Source: an uncultured Clostridia bacterium (GTDB lineage Bacteria > Bacillota > Clostridia > Christensenellales > Aristaeellaceae). Taken from it: DNA of 27,154 bases. Below the pieces are notes generated by a model. The model was not told the DNA's origin, ran no database searches, and saw nothing but the letters and a program-made list of their open reading frames with translations. The stretch is taken from assembly GCA_934667105.1 (NCBI GenBank), contig CAKULG010000027.1, positions 1 through 27,154 of the forward strand, read 5' to 3'. Made by a program: the position numbers and the translations under genes. Shown in pieces: positions 7,420-15,274 of the stretch (the first letter of the stretch is position 1; every line of letters begins with the position of its first letter).

Positions 7420-8664
7420 TCAGGATAGCGCGTATTCCGCGGCGCTTTTTCCAGCCAGCGCGCCAGTGGCGAAGGCGATTTGCAGGTTATACCCGCCGGT
7501 GTGCGCGTCCACATCGATCACTTCCCCGGCGAAATACAGCCCTTCGATGCTCCGGACGGCCATCTGCGCGGGGCGCAGGGCGCGCACGTCCACGCCGCCC
7601 CGGGTGACGATGGCCTCCTCTATGGGGCGCGCGGCCAGAATGGTCAGGGGCAGGGCCTTGAGCGCCCGGGCGATGCGCGCCCGCTCCTCCGCCGTGATCT
7701 GGCAGCAGGGCTTCTCCCCCGAAACGCCGCACAGGCTGGGAAACAGCCCCGCGAAGCGCTGGGGCAGCAGCGTTTGCAGCGCGGCGGTGAGGCGCTTTTT
7801 TCCCGCGTCGGCCAGCTCCCGGGCGATGCGGCGGGTCAATTGCTCCTCCGTCAGGCCGGGCTTTAAATCCAGCGTCGCCTCCGCCCGGCCGCTTTCGGGC
7901 AGATGGGCGGATAATTCCAGCGCCAGGGGCCCGGACACGCCGAAATGGGTAAACAGCATTTCACCCAGCTCGGAATAGATTATTTTACCACAGGAACGTC
8001 CGCTTAAGCAAATATTTTTCAGGGAAAGCCCCTGCAATTCCCGGGGCCATGCCTCTTGGGTAATCAGCCCGGCCAGGGAAGCCCGGGGGGCGATCACGGG
8101 CAGGCCAGCCGCCTGGGCCATGCGCAGGCCGTCGCCTGTGGAGCCGGTGGAGGGGTAGGAAAGCCCGCCGGTGCAGACGACCACGCTGCGGGCGTGAAGC
8201 TCCCGCCCGTTTTCCAGCCGCACGCCCAGCACTCGGCCGTTTTCCAGCAGCAGCCCTTCCGCCCGGGCGTGCAGCGCGATCTGCACCCCCGCCTGGCGCA
8301 GGCCCTTTTCCAGCGCCCGGGTCACATCGCTGGCCTTATCCGATACGGGAAACACCCGGCGGCCGCGCTCCTCCTTGGTTTCGCAGCCCAGCGCCTGCAG
8401 CAGCGCCCGGGTATCCGAGGGGCCGAGCAGCCCCAGCGCGCTGTAGAGAAAGCGGGGGTTGCGGGGCACCTGGCGCAGAAATTCCTCCGTATCGCATTGA
8501 TTGGTCACGTTGCAGCGGCCCTTGCCGGTGATGTAGAGCTTTTTGCCCAGCTTTTCATTTCTCTCCAGCAGGAGCGCCCGCGCGCCCTCCCGGGCGGCGA
8601 AAAGCGCGGCCATCATGCCCGCCGCGCCGCCGCCCACCACCAGCGTATCATATTCCGGCTGCAA
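7420..8664 (-). CDS. BaiN/HI0933-family FAD-dependent oxidoreductase
   Basis: A 414-aa flavoprotein. The N-terminal dinucleotide-binding motif is VVGGGAAGMMAA (residues 9-20). The GKKLYITGKGRCNVTN segment near 40-55 is the hallmark of the HI0933/YhiN/BaiN family. A VVVCTGGLSYPSTGSTGDG block and the C-terminal GLYFAGEVIDVDAHTGGYN complete the FAD site. Members include BaiN of bile-acid-degrading clostridia, but most have no proven substrate, so a bile-acid role is not claimed. The start is TTG 8662-8664, supported by AAGGAGG seven bases upstream. It is 34 bp after the RpiR-type regulator gene and 24 bp before the exonuclease gene. Confidence 0.88.
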   Translation of the reverse strand: MQPEYDTLVVGGGAAGMMAALFAAREGARALLLERNEKLGKKLYITGKGRCNVTNQCDTEEFLRQVPRNPRFLYSALGLLGPSDTRALLQALGCETKEERGRRVFPVSDKASDVTRALEKGLRQAGVQIALHARAEGLLLENGRVLGVRLENGRELHARSVVVCTGGLSYPSTGSTGDGLRMAQAAGLPVIAPRASLAGLITQEAWPRELQGLSLKNICLSGRSCGKIIYSELGEMLFTHFGVSGPLALELSAHLPESGRAEATLDLKPGLTEEQLTRRIARELADAGKKRLTAALQTLLPQRFAGLFPSLCGVSGEKPCCQITAEERARIARALKALPLTILAARPIEEAIVTRGGVDVRALRPAQMAVRSIEGLYFAGEVIDVDAHTGGYNLQIAFATGALAGKSAAEYALS

Positions 8665-8698
8665 TTTTCTTCCTCCTTGGGGGCCGTCCGGGCCGCGC

Positions 8699-9565
8699 TT
8701 ATTGGTTCTCCTTATTGATATATACGCTGTACGCGTCCCAGATTTCCTCCAGCCGGGCGAAATGCCGGTTCAGATCGTTGCGCTTTTTCATGGCCAAGGC
8801 CACCAGCAGCGCGTTGATTACCGACAGGGGGGCCGCCAACGAATCCACGAAGGAGGCCATATCCGTCCGGGCGGAAAGGCAGATATCCGCTTCCTGATGC
8901 AGGGGGCTCATGGGCCCGTCCGTCAGGCCAATCACCTGGGCACCGCTTTCATGGGCGAAGCGCATGGCCTCCAGCGTGCGGGTGGAATAGCGGGGAAAGC
9001 TGATGCCCACCAGCACGTCCGAGGGCCGGATGCGGGCGATGGATTCGAATACGTCCGTGCTGCTCATGGCCACCACCCGCACATCATCGAAAATGAAATG
9101 CAGATAATAACCGAAAAATTGCGCCAGGGGAGCGGCGGAGCGCAGGCCCAGCACATAGATGGTCTGGGCGGAGAGCAGCCGCTCCACCACCTCGCCGAAG
9201 GCCGCCGCGTCCATGGAATCCGCCGTGTGGCGAATATTGAGCATGTCCGTTTTCAGCACGGTGGGCAGCACGTCGTCCTCCTGGATCTCCGCCGTCATTT
9301 CAAAACGCTGCACCGCCGTAAGCCGGTGGCGCACGATTTCCTGCAGGGAATGCTGCAATTGCGGATAGCCCTCATAGCCCATGGCCACTGCGAAGCGTAC
9401 CACCGTGCTTTCGCTCACCCCCACCATTTCGCCCAGGGTGGAGGCGGTCATAAACACGGCCTTATCATAATGCGCCATAATGTAATCGGCAATGCGCCGG
9501 TGGCTTTTGCTCAGCCGCTTGCCGCTCAGGTTCAGCCGGTCGATCAGATCCTGCTTTTTTTCCAT
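8699..9565 (-). CDS. MurR/RpiR family transcriptional regulator
   Basis: A 288-aa regulator. An N-terminal RpiR-type helix-turn-helix domain spans about residues 1-77, with MTASTLGEMVGVSESTVVRF as the recognition region. A C-terminal SIS sugar-phosphate-binding domain spans about 110-260, with YVLGLRSAAPLAQFF, VLVGISFPRYSTRTLEA and VIGLTDGPMSPL. Such proteins sense phosphosugars. No sugar-transport genes lie next to it, so the target is unknown. ATG 9563-9565 follows GAGGCG. A good promoter lies just upstream, inside the gap after surE, so it may begin its own transcript that continues into the flavoprotein gene. Confidence 0.9.
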   Translation of the reverse strand: MEKKQDLIDRLNLSGKRLSKSHRRIADYIMAHYDKAVFMTASTLGEMVGVSESTVVRFAVAMGYEGYPQLQHSLQEIVRHRLTAVQRFEMTAEIQEDDVLPTVLKTDMLNIRHTADSMDAAAFGEVVERLLSAQTIYVLGLRSAAPLAQFFGYYLHFIFDDVRVVAMSSTDVFESIARIRPSDVLVGISFPRYSTRTLEAMRFAHESGAQVIGLTDGPMSPLHQEADICLSARTDMASFVDSLAAPLSVINALLVALAMKKRNDLNRHFARLEEIWDAYSVYINKENQ

Positions 9566-9600
9566 GGTTCTCGCCTCGTCTTTCTGGCCGAATACTCTAT

Positions 9601-9630
9601 ATTATACAGGAAATGCAGGAAAAATTGCAA
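9601..9630 (-). promoter_or_regulatory. Sigma-A-type promoter for the RpiR-type gene
   Basis: On the minus strand, TTGCAA (9625-9630) and a perfect TATAAT (9601-9606) are 18 bases apart. They lie directly after the surE stop and about 35 bases before the RpiR-type start. Confidence 0.7.
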
Positions 9631-9632
9631 GT

Positions 9633-10400
9633 CTATTTAGCAAAATCCTGCATTTTTTCTTCCAAAAGGCGATTGTGATCGGAAAATGCGCCCAAAAATG
9701 TGCAGGTCACATGGCCTTCATGCAAAAATGCGTAATCGCTGCCCGGCTCCAGCAGCTCCAGCGGCACGCCGGAGGTATCGTTAGCGCCCAGCCAGAAATA
9801 GGGCTCGCCCTGGGGGCTGACGCGCTTTTCATAGCGATCCAGGAAATATGCCTGGGACAGGGGGCAAATTTTCAAGGGCTTAAGCTGCTCCGGGGGCAGG
9901 GCGGGGGCGTTCAGGTTCAGGCAGGCGAAGCGGGGAAATTTCTCTTTTTGAAATTTTTCCGCCATTTCTACCGCCATGTTCGCCAGGTGCGCTCGCATTT
10001 CATCGGTCGCCCCCCGCATAATGGAAACCGCCAGGGCGGGAATATACAGGGTGGCGGCCTCCCGGGCGGCGGCTACCGTGCCGCTGTAATACACGGAGGG
10101 CCCGGCGTTTTCGCCGTCGTTGATGCCGGAGAGGCAGAAATCAAATTCCTCCTCCGCCAGAAAGGGGGCCACCCGCACGCAGTCGGCGGGGGTTCCGTCC
10201 ACAGCAAAGGCCCGGGCCCCGTCCCAGGGACGGGGATGGGCGTGGAGGGGGGTGGTGAGGGTGATATGCTGGCTGTTGGCGCTGCATTGGCTGCTGGGCG
10301 CGCTGACAAAAATTCTATGGCCCCGGCGCTGCGCCGCGTCCGCCAGCGCCCGCAGCCCCACCGAGGAAATGCCGTCGTCATTGGTGATAAGAATATGCAT
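9633..10400 (-). CDS. surE: 5'/3'-nucleotidase SurE
   Basis: A 255-aa metal-dependent nucleotidase. The family motif ILITNDDG is at residues 3-10, with the metal-binding Asp pair. SAPSSQCSANSQ provides the conserved Ser, and SGINDGENAG gives the Asn metal ligand in the loop. SurE removes phosphate from nucleoside monophosphates and is linked to stationary-phase survival in other bacteria. The ATG at 10398-10400 is chosen because GGAAAGGAG lies just before it and the protein then begins MHILITNDDG as usual; an upstream in-frame ATG would add seven residues. It is divergent from the 295-aa unknown gene and 67 bp before the RpiR-type gene. Confidence 0.93.
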   Translation of the reverse strand: MHILITNDDGISSVGLRALADAAQRRGHRIFVSAPSSQCSANSQHITLTTPLHAHPRPWDGARAFAVDGTPADCVRVAPFLAEEEFDFCLSGINDGENAGPSVYYSGTVAAAREAATLYIPALAVSIMRGATDEMRAHLANMAVEMAEKFQKEKFPRFACLNLNAPALPPEQLKPLKICPLSQAYFLDRYEKRVSPQGEPYFWLGANDTSGVPLELLEPGSDYAFLHEGHVTCTFLGAFSDHNRLLEEKMQDFAK

Positions 10401-10438
10401 AGCAAGGCTCCTTTCCGCCAATTCCCTTGGCGGCTTCT

Positions 10439-10467
10439 ATTATAGCGGAAAAGAAGGGGGGATGCAA
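10439..10467 (-). promoter_or_regulatory. Promoter for surE
   Basis: On the minus strand, TTGCAT (10462-10467) and a perfect TATAAT (10439-10444) are separated by 17 bases. The predicted start is about 30 bases before the surE ATG. Confidence 0.65.
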
Positions 10468-10525
10468 GCATGCGGGCGTTTGCCTCCGGCATACCATAAA
10501 GCACAGGAAGGGAGAGGATGCGAGG

Positions 10526-11413
10526 ATGGAATACGGCTATCAGCTGCTGCGGGGGAAAAAAGGGGCCCAGGGGTATCTGCGCCGAGGAGAGGGGGAGCGC
10601 CGCCTCACGGCCCAGGGGCTGATCCCCGGGGCGGCATACACCCTGTATCGCCTGGAAGGAAACGCGGCGCTGCCCTGCGGAAGCGCTGCGGCGGACAGGA
10701 CGGGGAGCCTGCGCCTGGCGGCCCCGGCGGAGGATTGCTTTCTGGCCCAGGGGGAGCGGCCCGCGCTTTGGCTGGACGAGGGGCAGTATTTTCGGGCGCA
10801 GACCGCGCTGGCCCGGGCGGCCCTGGCCCGGCGGGCGGCGGAGGAAGAGCAAATAAGGGCGGAGACGGAGCAGCGGGCGGCGGAAACGGCGCGGGAGCCG
10901 GAAGCGCCCGCCGCGCCTGCCGTTGCGCCGGAAATCATGCCGGAGCCGGAAACGCCAACGGAATCAGCGCCCGCGCCGGAAAGGACGGAGGAAGCGCTCC
11001 CCGCGCCGGAAATGAACGCGGAGCCGGAGCCCTTGGCGGCGGCGCCGCTTCCCACCCAGGCGGAGGAAGCGCCCGCAGGGTATGCCCTGCGGCCAGCCAG
11101 GGAAACGGAGCCCGTGGACGCGCTGCCCGCCCTATCCTGGCCCCCGGCCGCGGCGGAACTGAAGGTTTATTTCGAAACGCTTTCGCCCATCGCGCCCTTC
11201 GACGCGCCGGGCTGGCGTTTTGTGCGGGTGCCCTCGCCGCTGCGGGGCGTGCCCTATTGCGCAGTGGGGGTTCGCGCCCAGGACAGCCGGATTACCCAGG
11301 TGGCCTACGCCGTGCCCGGCACGCCCCATCACGCCCCCGCCGCGCTGCCCGGCTATCGCTATCAGATCGGCCGGGAAGGGGAGGGATATTGGACGCTGTG
11401 GCGGCGTGTGTAA
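10526..11413 (+). CDS. Unassigned protein with Pro/Glu-rich linker between two domains
   Basis: I cannot assign this 295-aa product. Residues 1-85 look beta-rich (YTLYRLEG, then GSLRLAAP). A charged, likely helical stretch (about 90-130, rich in Arg, Ala and Glu) leads into a low-complexity linker of Pro, Ala and Glu to about 195. The end (about 205-295) is a compact domain with FDAPGWRFVRVPSP, VAYAVPG and GEGYWTLWRRV, rich in aromatic residues. No signal peptide or membrane helix is seen. The start at 10526 follows GGGAGAGG and GCGAGG; longer in-frame starts run into the intergenic promoter region. It is divergent from surE and 141 bp before the TetR gene. The two-domain layout may indicate a scaffold or spore-related protein, but this is a guess. 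Confidence 0.75.
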   Translation: MEYGYQLLRGKKGAQGYLRRGEGERRLTAQGLIPGAAYTLYRLEGNAALPCGSAAADRTGSLRLAAPAEDCFLAQGERPALWLDEGQYFRAQTALARAALARRAAEEEQIRAETEQRAAETAREPEAPAAPAVAPEIMPEPETPTESAPAPERTEEALPAPEMNAEPEPLAAAPLPTQAEEAPAGYALRPARETEPVDALPALSWPPAAAELKVYFETLSPIAPFDAPGWRFVRVPSPLRGVPYCAVGVRAQDSRITQVAYAVPGTPHHAPAALPGYRYQIGREGEGYWTLWRRV

Positions 11414-11457
11414 TGGGCTTTTCCCCGGGGGCAGTGCGGCGAAAAAATGGCGGCGGC

Positions 11458-11486
11458 TTGCACAAAAAGACAAATTGTGCTATCTT
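11458..11486 (+). promoter_or_regulatory. Promoter of the TetR gene with an inverted repeat in its spacer
   Basis: TTGCAC (11458-11463) and TATCTT (11481-11486) are 17 bases apart. The inverted repeat GCACAA (11460-11465) and TTGTGC (11475-11480) overlaps the -35 and fills the spacer. A repressor bound here would block RNA polymerase. Autoregulation by the following TetR protein is the simplest reading. Confidence 0.6.
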
Positions 11487-11554
11487 TAAAGGGACGAAAG
11501 GATAAACGCCCCTTATTATTCACGCAGAATCGCCCGGAAGGAGGACCCGCGCCC

Positions 11555-12112
11555 ATGCCCTCTTTTACGCGCAAGGCCATCATGGAGGCCTTTATGCAGC
11601 TGCTGGATCAGCGGCCGCTGAACAAAATCACCATCAAGGACGTGGTGGAGGTTTGCGGCATTAACCGCAACACCTTCTATTATCATTTCGAAGATATTCC
11701 CGCGCTGATCGAGGCCATCGTGCAGGAGCAGGCGGATCAGATTGCCCGGGAGCACGCCAGCGTGGGCTCCATGGAGGAGATGCTGAATATCGCGGTGCAG
11801 TCCATCCTGAAAAACCGGCGCGCCGCCCTGCATATTTTTAATTCCGGCAACCGGGATATTTACGAGCGTTATCTCATGCAAACCTGCGATTATGTGGTGG
11901 GCCGGTATCTGGAAAGCGTAGTCGGCGAGAGAAAAATCGCCCGGGAGGATCGGGACGTGCTGGTTCGCTCCTATTCCTGCTGGTGCTTCGGGCTGGCGAT
12001 GGATTGGATGCATCACGGCCTGAAGGAGGATATTCAGCCCAAGCTGAAGCGCCTGTGCGATTTGCGCCAGGGCATGCTGGAGGAAACGCTGGCCCGCTGC
12101 CGGGTGGAATGA
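11555..12112 (+). CDS. TetR/AcrR family transcriptional regulator
   Basis: A 185-aa repressor-type protein. The N-terminal TetR helix-turn-helix covers about residues 5-50, with AIMEAFMQLLDQ and ITIKDVVEVCGINRNTFYYH, a standard recognition helix. The C-terminal domain has several helices and resembles the TetR_C_7 group also found in DhaS-like regulators. The ligand cannot be read from the sequence. The ATG at 11555 follows GGAAGGAGG with a spacer of about nine bases; upstream in-frame codons overlap the promoter. A strong terminator follows, so it appears to be a single-gene unit. Confidence 0.88.
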   Translation: MPSFTRKAIMEAFMQLLDQRPLNKITIKDVVEVCGINRNTFYYHFEDIPALIEAIVQEQADQIAREHASVGSMEEMLNIAVQSILKNRRAALHIFNSGNRDIYERYLMQTCDYVVGRYLESVVGERKIAREDRDVLVRSYSCWCFGLAMDWMHHGLKEDIQPKLKRLCDLRQGMLEETLARCRVE

Positions 12113-12134
12113 CGCGCATTTAATATTATTATGC

Positions 12135-12182
12135 GGGGGAACCCGTCTTGGGAGGCCAAAGACGGGTTCCCCCTGTTCTTCC
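12135..12182 (+). terminator. Rho-independent terminator after the TetR gene
   Basis: GGGGGAACCCGTCTT (12135-12149) pairs with AAGACGGGTTCCCCC (12159-12173), a 15-base-pair stem, followed by the T-rich TGTTCTTCC. It begins 22 bases after the stop. Confidence 0.85.
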
Positions 12183-12227
12183 TTCTCAGAAAGCGATATG
12201 TGCGGGCGACGAGGAATCAGCTTGCTT

Positions 12228-12269
12228 CTCCGCCGGCGGGCGCAAAGGGCGGCGTTCGCCGGAGCGGAG
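12228..12269. other. GC-rich hairpin between convergent genes
   Basis: CTCCGC (12228-12233) and GCGGAG (12264-12269), with inner CGGCG and CGCCG, form an imperfect stem. It lies 29 bases past the stop of the leftward regulator gene. No T-run follows on the minus strand, so a terminator role is uncertain. Confidence 0.35.
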
Positions 12270-12297
12270 CTTCGCATAAATAAGTGTTCCCCGCTTC

Positions 12298-13449
12298 TTA
12301 CGCCTGCTCCTGCAAATATTTTTCCAGCATTTCCGGGGCCACCCATTCCTGAATGAGGGCCAGCATTTCTTCTTTATTGCGGCGTTCGGTCATCTGGGCC
12401 AGCCTGCGCAGGCGGTATTTATAAGTGCTTTCCGAAATGAAAAGCGCGTCGAGAATCTCGGCCTTTTTCCGGCCCCGCAGCATCAACAGCAGCAGGGAAA
12501 GATCGGTGGCGTCCAGGCGGCTGAGCAGCGCCTCCACCCGCAGTACGTCTCGGGTGGTCTGATCCTGATAAAAATTGCGATAGCTCAGGCTGATGGGTGC
12601 GGCGGGGGCGGGCCGGGGCGGCGCGGCGGGGGTAAAGGGCCGGAAGGCGGTGGTTTTGCCCAGCACCATCTGAATGCGCACCAGCGTTTGCTGGGAGGCG
12701 ATGGCGGGGTTTTTCCGCATGTAAATCACGTTGTCCACCGCGATGCGCCCCACCTCGGCGTAATCCAGGGTAAGGGAGGTGATGGAGGGGTGAATCAGCC
12801 GGGCCAGCAGCGTGTTTCCAAAGCTGATGAGATATAAATCCTCCGGGATGCGCTTGCGCCGGGCCAGGGCCTGACTTTTCACCAGCAGGATGGCGGAAAC
12901 GTCGTTGGCGCAGATCACCGCGTCGTAGGGCGCGCAGCGGGCGATAAATTCATCGGTGCATTCCGCCAGATCCCCGGCGTAATTGAAAATATCCCCGTCG
13001 CTAAAGGACAGGCCGCATTCGGCGCAGGCCTCCTGCATGCCGATGATTTTTTGCTGATCGTTGGGGGAGCGGGGGTTGTTCGCCACAAAGGCGATACGCC
13101 GCCGGCCCAGCGAATAAAAATATTTCACGGCGTTGACGACGGCCTTGCGCTGATCCAGGGCGATGATATTCATATCCTCTCCCGGCTGTGGGGCCAGCAT
13201 GCTCAGCACCACGCCCCGCATGCCCAGGGCGCGCAGCCGCTCCATCGCCACCTCGCCCCAGCTGTGGGAAAGGTTCATGGCGATCACGGGCCCGGCGGAG
13301 GGGGGCAGCTTTTCCAATTGCGCAAGGCCGATCATGCGCACCTCGTATTTTTTGTAGGCCGCCCGCTGCCGGATGGCTTCCAGCAGCATCACGTTCCAAT
13401 GGGCGTATTCGCCCGCAATTTCGCTGAGCACATAAATGTTCCGCTCCAC
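12298..13449 (-). CDS. Sugar-sensor-like regulator with C-terminal helix-turn-helix
   Basis: A 383-aa protein. Residues 1-275 resemble the LacI/GalR ligand-binding domain: GRRRIAFVANNPRSPNDQQKI-like core near 115-135, YDAVICANDVSAILLVKS, and PSITSLTLDYAEVGRIAVD. The usual N-terminal LacI helix-turn-helix is absent. Instead, after a Pro/Ala-rich linker (about 273-285), the C-terminus has a helical region with KKAEILDALFISESTYKYRL, which looks like a LuxR/sigma-type helix-turn-helix. The start is GTG 13447-13449 with GGAAGG just upstream. TATGCT and TATAAG lie about 35 bases before it as weak -10 candidates. It is divergent from gpmI, so it may control that cluster. Confidence 0.8.
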   Translation of the reverse strand: MERNIYVLSEIAGEYAHWNVMLLEAIRQRAAYKKYEVRMIGLAQLEKLPPSAGPVIAMNLSHSWGEVAMERLRALGMRGVVLSMLAPQPGEDMNIIALDQRKAVVNAVKYFYSLGRRRIAFVANNPRSPNDQQKIIGMQEACAECGLSFSDGDIFNYAGDLAECTDEFIARCAPYDAVICANDVSAILLVKSQALARRKRIPEDLYLISFGNTLLARLIHPSITSLTLDYAEVGRIAVDNVIYMRKNPAIASQQTLVRIQMVLGKTTAFRPFTPAAPPRPAPAAPISLSYRNFYQDQTTRDVLRVEALLSRLDATDLSLLLLMLRGRKKAEILDALFISESTYKYRLRRLAQMTERRNKEEMLALIQEWVAPEMLEKYLQEQA

Positions 13450-13527
13450 GTCTGCCGCCTTCCTTCCATTTTTTCACGGGCTTATAGCATACCACAAATC
13501 CCCCGAAAGCGCCAGCGGCGGGCGCGG

Positions 13528-13548
13528 GCGAAGAAAATTTTCTTTCGC
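13528..13548. promoter_or_regulatory. AT-cored inverted repeat in the gpmI/regulator gap
   Basis: GCGAAGAAAA and TTTTCTTTCGC form a near-perfect palindrome with one bulged base. It lies between the divergent regulator gene and gpmI and could be an operator. No family consensus was matched. Confidence 0.3.
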
Positions 13549-13637
13549 GGCGAATTCCCGGTGCGAAAGCCGCGGCGGCGCTGCGCTTTGGAAATTCATT
13601 TTTCACAATCTCCTTTGAAAAATCGCCCCCGGCGCTC

Positions 13638-13666
13638 TTGCGCGAAAGCGCCGTTTCCATTATAAT
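13638..13666 (+). promoter_or_regulatory. Promoter for gpmI
   Basis: TTGCGC (13638-13643) and a perfect TATAAT (13661-13666) are 17 bases apart. A transcript would start near 13673, about 60 bases before the gpmI ATG. Confidence 0.7.
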
Positions 13667-13732
13667 GAAGTGTGCGCCGAAAAGGCGCGCGGCTTCCAAT
13701 TTTATTGCGATAAAAAAGGAGATACAGCAAGC

Positions 13733-15274
13733 ATGAGCAAGCAAATGACCGCCTTAATTATTATGGATGGCTTCGGCGTCAACCCCGCCCGGGAGGGCAA
13801 CGCCATCCTGGCCGCCGGCACCCCCAATCTGGATCGGCTGCTGGCCAAATACCCCCACACCCAGCTGGGCGCCAGCGGCATGGACGTGGGCCTGCCCGAG
13901 GGCCAGATGGGCAACAGCGAGGTGGGCCATCTTAATATCGGCGCGGGCCGCATCGTCTATCAGGAATTGACCCGTATCACCAAGGATATTCAGGACGGCG
14001 AATTCTTCAAAAAGGAGCCCCTCGTCTGGGCTATGGACGCGGTGAAGCAAAACGGCGGCGCGCTGCATCTGATGGGCCTGCTTTCCGACGGCGGCGTGCA
14101 CAGCCACAACACCCATCTCTACGCCCTGCTGGAAATGGCCAAGGCCCGCGGGCTGAAGCGCGTGTATGTGCATTGCCTGCTGGATGGGCGCGACGTGCCC
14201 CCTACCTCCGGCATTGAATATGTGCGCCAGCTGGAAGAAAAAATCAAGGAAATCGGCGTGGGCGAAATCGCCTCCCTCCAGGGCCGCTATTGGGGCATGG
14301 ATCGGGATAATATCTGGGAGCGCGTGGAAAAGGGCTATAACGCCATCGCCCTGGGCGAGGGCGAGCAGGCCGCAGACGCCGTTTCCGCCGTGCAGCACAG
14401 CTATGATAACGGCAAGACGGATGAATTCATGCTGCCCACCGTGGTGGAAAAGAACGGCGCGCCCGTGGCCACCGTGCAGCCCGGCGACAGCGTGATCTTC
14501 TTCAATTTCCGCCCCGACCGCGCCCGGCAGATCACCCGCGCCTTCATCCAGCCCGATTTCACCGGCTTTGCCCGCAAGCGGGGCTTCATTCCCGTTCAGT
14601 TCGTTTCCATGACCCAGTATGATGAAACCTTCACCGGCCTGAAGGTGGTCAATCCCCCCGAAACGCTGAACAACACCCTCAGCGAATATCTTTCCAAGCT
14701 GGGCAAAACCCAGGCGCATATCGCTGAAACCCAGAAATACGCCCATGTGACCTTCTTCTTCAACGGCGGCGTGGAAGCCCCCAACCCCGGCGAGGATCGC
14801 TTCCTGATCGATTCCCCCAAGATCGCCACCTTTGACCTGATGCCCGAAATGAGCGCCCCCGCCGTGACCGAAAAGGCGCTGGAACTGATTCGCAGCGGCA
14901 AATACGACGTGATGATCCTTAACTTCGCCAACTGCGACATGGTGGGCCACACCGGCGTGATGGAAGCTGCCGAGGCCGCCGTGAAGGAAGTGGATCAGGA
15001 TGTGGGCAAGCTGGTGGACGCCATTTTGGAAAACGGCGGCCGCGCCTTTGTGACGGCGGATCACGGCAACGCCGACCAGATGATCGACCCCGAAACAAAG
15101 GAGCCCTTCACCGCCCACACCACCAACCCCGTGCCCTTCATCGCCTGCGATAACGCCCTCATCGGCCGCACGCTGCGCCAGGGCGGCCGCCTGGCGGATA
15201 TCGCCCCCACCATGCTGGATAGCATGGGCCTGGAAATTCCCGCCGAAATGACGGGCAAGAGCCTGATTCAATGA
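13733..15274 (+). CDS. gpmI: 2,3-bisphosphoglycerate-independent phosphoglycerate mutase
   Basis: Interconverts 3- and 2-phosphoglycerate in glycolysis. The 513-aa length is standard. The metal-binding Asp12 is in IIMDGFG. The catalytic Ser62 is in QMGNSEVGHLNIGAGR. RGYWGMDRD-type residues appear as GRYWGMDRDN, VIFFNFRPDRARQITRA carries the phosphate-binding arginines, and FVTADHGNAD carries late metal ligands. The ATG at 13733 follows AAAAGGAGA with a spacer of about ten bases. The codon bias is more C-rich than the neighbours, which fits a highly expressed gene. The stop overlaps the start of the zinc-ribbon gene (ATGA at 15271-15274). Confidence 0.97.
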   Translation: MSKQMTALIIMDGFGVNPAREGNAILAAGTPNLDRLLAKYPHTQLGASGMDVGLPEGQMGNSEVGHLNIGAGRIVYQELTRITKDIQDGEFFKKEPLVWAMDAVKQNGGALHLMGLLSDGGVHSHNTHLYALLEMAKARGLKRVYVHCLLDGRDVPPTSGIEYVRQLEEKIKEIGVGEIASLQGRYWGMDRDNIWERVEKGYNAIALGEGEQAADAVSAVQHSYDNGKTDEFMLPTVVEKNGAPVATVQPGDSVIFFNFRPDRARQITRAFIQPDFTGFARKRGFIPVQFVSMTQYDETFTGLKVVNPPETLNNTLSEYLSKLGKTQAHIAETQKYAHVTFFFNGGVEAPNPGEDRFLIDSPKIATFDLMPEMSAPAVTEKALELIRSGKYDVMILNFANCDMVGHTGVMEAAEAAVKEVDQDVGKLVDAILENGGRAFVTADHGNADQMIDPETKEPFTAHTTNPVPFIACDNALIGRTLRQGGRLADIAPTMLDSMGLEIPAEMTGKSLIQ

